Of a DNA stretch of 64,000 nt, positions 60,255 to 64,000 are shown one piece after another (position 1 is the first letter of the stretch; each line of letters begins with the position of its first letter). This stretch comes from 13-2-20CM-66-19 sp963824395. Its GTDB lineage: Bacteria > Pseudomonadota > Gammaproteobacteria > Steroidobacterales > Steroidobacteraceae. The notes below the pieces were generated by a model. The model worked only from the letters and a program-made list of their open reading frames with translations, was not told the origin of the DNA and did not search any database. The DNA is taken from positions 992,001 through 1,056,000 of the forward strand of contig CAWGPF010000001.1 in NCBI GenBank assembly GCA_963824395.1, written 5' to 3'. The translations under genes were made by a program, and so were the position numbers.

Positions 60255-61393
60255 TTCTTGGTGCCCGTGCGCCCGTAGCTTTAGACCACGCGAGGCGCTT
60301 TGCTGCTCAAGGATGGAAGGTCTTTGTCGCCGACAGCATCTCTTATCGCGTCTCGGCGTGGTCCCGCTCAGTCGAAGACTCTTTCTGGCTTCCACCGCCT
60401 AGGTACGCGCTGGACCAGTTCGCGCGCAAGCTTGCGGATCTGATCGCTGTGCATCAGATCGATTTACTAGTGCCGACGTGCGAGGAGAGCTTCTACGTCA
60501 GCGCCGTGCGCGCACGCCTTCCCGCCGAATGCTCTGTATTTGTCGCACAATTTGAACAATTGCACGAGCTGCATAGCAAGGCTCGATTCATTGTCTTGGC
60601 AGGGCGCTGCGGTATCCCCGCGCCGCAGTCCGAAGTGGTAACGAGTATTGATTCGGCGCGTGAATGGGCCGTTGGCCGCTCTGTGGTAGTGAAGCCGGAG
60701 TATTCGCGATTTGGAGTCTATGCGAGAGTCTATAGTGCGGGTATCCCGAAGGACGCAACGAAGCTTCCGTTCGCCGCTCGTTGGGTAGTTCAGCAATTGA
60801 TGACGGGTCGGGAGCTGTGTTCCTACAGCATCGCGGTGCAGGGCCGGATCACTGCTCACGTGGTGTATGAACCGATATATCGCCTGCACCGCAGCAGCAG
60901 TTTCTACTTCGAGATGCGGTCTGTGCCGCAGATTGCGAGTTACGTCTCAAGGATCGTGAAGACGCTGAACTATACGGGCCAAATCTCCTTTGATTGGATG
61001 GTATCGGAGACCGGCGACGCCGTGCCGCTGGAGTGCAATCCGCGCGCGGTGAGTGGATTGCATCTGTATGCGGAGCAGGACGCGGTCCCAGAGGCCATTT
61101 TGGGCCTGCTGACCGCGCAGCTCTCTCCCGAGTCCGACCAGCCCGCAATGCTGGCCGCTGCCATGGTTCTCTTTGGTCTCCCAGCGGCACTTCGCTCTGG
61201 AGCGCTGTCGCAATGGCGCAACGACTGGAGGCGCGCGCGTGACGTACTGGGTCGACCCGGAGATCGGTTGCCCATCTCCGGAGTTCTCACCGACCTCTCG
61301 GCGTACTGCGGGTCGGCCCTACGTCACAGGTGCTCGGTCCGCGCCGCGGCCACGAGGGATTCGGAATGGGACGGCGAGGATCTGCCAGTATGA
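60242..61393 (+). CDS. ATP-grasp ligase
   Basis: 383 residues, intact. The N-terminal domain MRVLILGARAPVALDHARRF resembles a carbamoyl-phosphate-synthetase-like pre-ATP-grasp domain; SVVVKPEYSRFGVYARVYS is the lysine/loop region; SFDWMVSETGDAVPLECNPRA gives the metal-binding E and N. Such proteins join a carboxylate to an amine or thiol using ATP. It sits in the middle of a co-directional cluster, overlapping the upstream ANL gene by 13 nt and the GNAT-like gene by 4 nt, so it is clearly part of the pathway. The product is unknown. Confidence 0.78.
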   Translation: MRVLILGARAPVALDHARRFAAQGWKVFVADSISYRVSAWSRSVEDSFWLPPPRYALDQFARKLADLIAVHQIDLLVPTCEESFYVSAVRARLPAECSVFVAQFEQLHELHSKARFIVLAGRCGIPAPQSEVVTSIDSAREWAVGRSVVVKPEYSRFGVYARVYSAGIPKDATKLPFAARWVVQQLMTGRELCSYSIAVQGRITAHVVYEPIYRLHRSSSFYFEMRSVPQIASYVSRIVKTLNYTGQISFDWMVSETGDAVPLECNPRAVSGLHLYAEQDAVPEAILGLLTAQLSPESDQPAMLAAAMVLFGLPAALRSGALSQWRNDWRRARDVLGRPGDRLPISGVLTDLSAYCGSALRHRCSVRAAATRDSEWDGEDLPV

Positions 61394-62502
61394 ATGCCGC
61401 CCCAAGGAATGGTCTCGACGACCCGTTCGCCACTAAGGTTAACGCGTTCCTGGCTGTTGGTGCCGGCTCTGTCCGCGCCATTGACAACGTGGTGACGGGG
61501 ATCGAAGCCGTCGGCTCCGGAACGCGCAGACTGCCGGTGACGATCAATCACTCAGAACACGGCAATGCTTGGATATGCTCGCCTCACACGACCTATGCAC
61601 TGTATGCCAAAGAGGAACTCAGCCGCTTCGGGTTGCCGGTTCTCGGTAGTCCACTGCAGGGGCTATGCACGGCTCTGGGCCACTACCTGAAGAACAATGG
61701 GATTGACCGCGCCGTCGCCGTGAACAACTGGCTGATCTCTACAAATCTCTACCCGCCGGCAGGCGCGTATAACGTAGCCTCCTTGATAAGTGAATCACTA
61801 GATCGCTGGCCGCGCCATGCAATCTGGTTTCGCTCTCTCAATGCTCGCTACACGGCGGACTGGCTGGGGGCGCTCGTTGAGCTAGGCTGCGTCCTCATTC
61901 CAAGCCGTCAGGTATATCTCTTCGACAGAATCGACCCAAAGGCCAGGCACCCCCCCGATCTGCGACGGGACTTTCGCCTGTTAGAGACCACTCGCCTGTC
62001 GGTTTCAACTGCCGATACCTGGACGCCGGGAGACTTCGAGCGCGCGGCCAGTCTCTATGCGCTTCTTTACACAGAGAAATACTCAACGCTCAATCCAGCA
62101 TATTCCGCAGAATTCCTGAGCCTATGGCACGCGGCCGGCCTTCTCGAACTCGTGGGATACCGCGACTCCGCGGGAGAGCTGCAGGGAGTAGTGGGCATGT
62201 TCTCCGATGAATTGACAATCTCGTCGCCGATCGTGGGCTACAACACGGCGCGGCCACAAACGGACGGGTTATATCGGATACTTGCGGCCAAGGTGTTGAT
62301 GACGGCCGGGCTCACAGGGCGGCGCGTAAACCTGAGCGCCGGAGTGGCGGAATTCAAGCGTCTGCGTGGCGGGGTGGGCGAGATCGAATATAGCGCCGTA
62401 TATACTCGGCATCTACCGGCGAGAGCACGGCGTGCCTTGAGCGGCCTGGGCTTTGCGACGCGTCGTATTGGCGTGCCAATCATGCGCAGGTTTAAGCTTT
62501 GA
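61390..62502 (+). CDS. GNAT-like protein of the biosynthetic cluster
   Basis: 370 residues from ATG 61390 (ATGA overlap with the ATP-grasp gene). The C-terminal half looks like an acyltransferase of the GNAT type: YALLYTEKYSTLNPAYSAEF, LVGYRDSAGELQGVVGMFSD and a following GLYRILAAKVLMTA helix. The N-terminal half is less clear. Proteins of this sort transfer an acyl or aminoacyl group. It is intact, unlike the first four genes. Assignment is by fold impression only. Confidence 0.55.
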   Translation: MNAAPRNGLDDPFATKVNAFLAVGAGSVRAIDNVVTGIEAVGSGTRRLPVTINHSEHGNAWICSPHTTYALYAKEELSRFGLPVLGSPLQGLCTALGHYLKNNGIDRAVAVNNWLISTNLYPPAGAYNVASLISESLDRWPRHAIWFRSLNARYTADWLGALVELGCVLIPSRQVYLFDRIDPKARHPPDLRRDFRLLETTRLSVSTADTWTPGDFERAASLYALLYTEKYSTLNPAYSAEFLSLWHAAGLLELVGYRDSAGELQGVVGMFSDELTISSPIVGYNTARPQTDGLYRILAAKVLMTAGLTGRRVNLSAGVAEFKRLRGGVGEIEYSAVYTRHLPARARRALSGLGFATRRIGVPIMRRFKL

Positions 62503-63503
62503 AGCAGCCGACCGTCTCACTCAAATCCCATGCGTTTGTCGCGGCAGAGTCCAGTTCAATCAGAGCTAGGCCGCTACGGGTTAGGCTGTTTGATAGGCCC
62601 ATCGTACTATTCCGAACGCGTGCCGGGCACGTCGCTGCATTGGAGGACCGATGCGCACACCGTGGTGTTCCCCTATCGGCAGGTGCGGTGGAGGGTGAAT
62701 TCATCAGGTGCGCGTACCACGGCTGGAGCTTCTCTGCGGACGGTTACTGCGTAGAGATTCCCGGGACGGCCGCCGGCGGCCCATTATGCGCAGTCCGCGT
62801 TCCGAGCCTCAAGGTGTGGGAACGGGATGGATTCGTATGGGTATCAGAATGCGACAACGCTCTGTTGCCACAGCGGGTGATAGCGCTCAATCCCGGGAAC
62901 TGCAGGTTTCGTTGGCACACGACTTGGGCCGCCGGAGTTGTCAGTATCCAGGAAAACTTCCTGGACGCACTTCATACTCACTTCATACATCCCGGTCTGG
63001 TACGCCGTTCCGATAGACGCCAACCCGTTCAGGCAGCCCTGTGCGTCGAGGATGACGGATTCAAAGTGGACTATCTCGGTCAACCGGAGCAATCGGGGTG
63101 GCTGTTCCGTTTGTTCGAATCGCCGAGGACTCGCGAGCGCGCCTACTTCTCTCGGTGCGCGGTCGCCCAACTGGAGTTCATGTACGCCAAGGGATGGACT
63201 GCCTGGATTACCCTCTATTGCACTCCCGAAACCGCGCGAACCACCCACGTCTTTGCTTCGCTCCACTTGGAAGGTCGCAGAATTCCGTCTTGGGCGATTA
63301 GGGCGCTACTTTGGCCATTTGTGTCCCGGATAGCGAAGCAAGATCGCGCCATTGTTGAGATGCAAGAGCGTGCCAGCACCGAGTTTCCATCACGTATCAC
63401 GGTGTCTACGGATATGGATATCGCTCGCCCCTACATTCAGGCGGCGTGGGACGATTCGATCGGGCGTCTGCCTCCGAACCGTTTCGTCGCGCTACAGCTC
63501 TGA
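62499..63503 (+). CDS. Rieske non-heme iron oxygenase
   Basis: 334 residues from TTG 62499 (TTGA overlap). The Rieske ligands are C52/H54 (RCAHRG) and C71/H74 (CAYHGW). The mononuclear iron site is ENFLDALHTHFIHP with D156, H159 and H164. It lacks the quaternary-amine glutamate seen in the oxygenase at 10155 and instead has the aspartate of ring/alkyl hydroxylating or O-demethylating (VanA/KshA-like) enzymes. It would hydroxylate or desaturate the cluster's product. No reductase is encoded nearby. It is the last gene of the cluster. Confidence 0.82.
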   Translation: MKQPTVSLKSHAFVAAESSSIRARPLRVRLFDRPIVLFRTRAGHVAALEDRCAHRGVPLSAGAVEGEFIRCAYHGWSFSADGYCVEIPGTAAGGPLCAVRVPSLKVWERDGFVWVSECDNALLPQRVIALNPGNCRFRWHTTWAAGVVSIQENFLDALHTHFIHPGLVRRSDRRQPVQAALCVEDDGFKVDYLGQPEQSGWLFRLFESPRTRERAYFSRCAVAQLEFMYAKGWTAWITLYCTPETARTTHVFASLHLEGRRIPSWAIRALLWPFVSRIAKQDRAIVEMQERASTEFPSRITVSTDMDIARPYIQAAWDDSIGRLPPNRFVALQL

Positions 63504-63513
63504 GGCCGGATAA

Positions 63514-64000
63514 TCACTCAGACGAAGTCTCGATTTCGAGCGCCGTAACCTTGGAGCTGTTCAATCTGACTCGCTGCGTGAGCCTGGCAATCGAATCAGT
63601 CGTTACAATCGCCTTTTGTCGAGCGCGCGTCAGGTCCGTATAGAATGAGCGCCGATTTGTGGTGCGGGAAGCCGTGTCCTGATCCAGGAGGACGCGCGAT
63701 GCGTCCAGTCCTTGCGCACTGTGCCCAGTCACGGCGTAGCTGTAGTCGAGTGACAGCGCCTGGTCACGTGCGAGGCTGAGAATTCGACCGTCCGCACGTC
63801 GGATGACTAGCACGTCAGCGCTGAGCCCTTCGACTACGCCGCGCTCGGCATTGCGGTAGTCCGCCCGAGGGTTTGTCCCGGTGAATCGGACGCGCTCTCC
63901 GACGTTCATCTCGAGATTCTCCGATACTCCAATCGACCAACCCTTGCCGCTAAGGCGATTTGGCGACATCGTTCGACGAGTGCCGTCTGGTAGCTTTAGA
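63514..64000 (-). CDS. TraI/TrwC-like relaxase-helicase, C-terminal part (partial)
   Basis: Open to the window edge, so only the last ~161 residues are seen. The stretch AVTGHSAQGLDASRVLLDQD and the following FYTDLTRARQKAIVTTDS are the end of a UvrD/RecD-like helicase domain as found in MobF conjugative relaxases (VTVHKSQGAT...NRLYVALSRA-type motifs); MNVGERVRFTGTNPRADYRN is the domain just before. This indicates a conjugative element or its remnant continuing to the right. It is convergent with the Rieske gene. Confidence 0.75.
   Translation of the reverse strand, partial: LKLPDGTRRTMSPNRLSGKGWSIGVSENLEMNVGERVRFTGTNPRADYRNAERGVVEGLSADVLVIRRADGRILSLARDQALSLDYSYAVTGHSAQGLDASRVLLDQDTASRTTNRRSFYTDLTRARQKAIVTTDSIARLTQRVRLNSSKVTALEIETSSE

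Noticed and set aside
43068..64000. CRISPR array in the defence-rich part
   Set aside because: I saw no series of short regularly spaced repeats; the only repeats are the two integration copies and short dyads.

Overview
The window is GC-rich Gram-negative proteobacterial DNA. The heptose/LPS genes (hldE, gmhB, hldD, two heptosyltransferase-like genes), an outer-membrane porin with a terminal Phe and a PEP-CTERM protein establish a Gram-negative envelope. A near-consensus E. coli-type LexA box at 53578-53597 fits a gamma- (or beta-) proteobacterium. I cannot name the species; a Steroidobacter/Nevskia-like gammaproteobacterium is only a guess.

0-43 kb looks like chromosomal core with intact, tightly packed genes. 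The first 12.6 kb reads as a catabolic region for quaternary amines. It holds a PHP-type hydrolase, a GlpT-like transporter and a TmpA-like 2-oxoglutarate oxygenase, then a TmpB/PhnZ-like HD-domain diiron oxygenase with all its key residues and an AllA-like cupin. After an antisense M14 peptidase come a trimethylamine-dehydrogenase-like flavoprotein, a Rieske oxygenase of the betaine/carnitine type and a second transporter. Together these could turn 2-(trimethylammonio)ethylphosphonate into phosphate plus glycine betaine and then demethylate the betaine; this is inference. Secreted hydrolases and peptidases (S33, alkaline-phosphatase-like, S10), transporters and malonyl-CoA synthetase follow. 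Next come the heptose operon, a PEP-CTERM protein, a FlgO/TPR signalling protein, a P450, a porin, an ArsR/AHSA1 pair with a candidate regulon motif, a small catalase and a GGDEF-EAL protein.

At 43068 the character changes. Two direct repeats of about 160 bp (43068-43226 and 45523-45682) each begin with the 3' half of a tRNA gene (CAU anticodon arm preserved in the second copy) and carry arm-type repeats. They mark stacked integrations at a tRNA. Between them lie a RHH/MazF toxin-antitoxin pair and a secreted TPR protein. To the right is a defence-like island. It holds a zeta-toxin relic, an ApeA-like HEPN protein, an orphan gene and an operon of a trypsin-like protease plus a 1001-residue protein with an N-terminal RelA/SpoT synthetase domain. 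After these come a PIN-like pseudogene, a LexA-box-controlled DprA-like/phosphoribosyltransferase pair and a XRE regulator.

56.1-63.5 kb is a co-directional biosynthetic-looking cluster: KAS III, SDR, metallo-beta-lactamase-fold, F390-synthetase/PaaK-like, ATP-grasp, GNAT-like and Rieske oxygenase. Its first four genes carry many frameshifts (decay or sequencing error) while its last three are intact. The window ends inside a TraI/TrwC-like relaxase-helicase gene, so the right side is conjugative-element DNA. The most interesting possibly undescribed systems are the protease/RelA-SpoT operon, the SOS-controlled DprA/PRTase pair and the KAS III-to-Rieske cluster.
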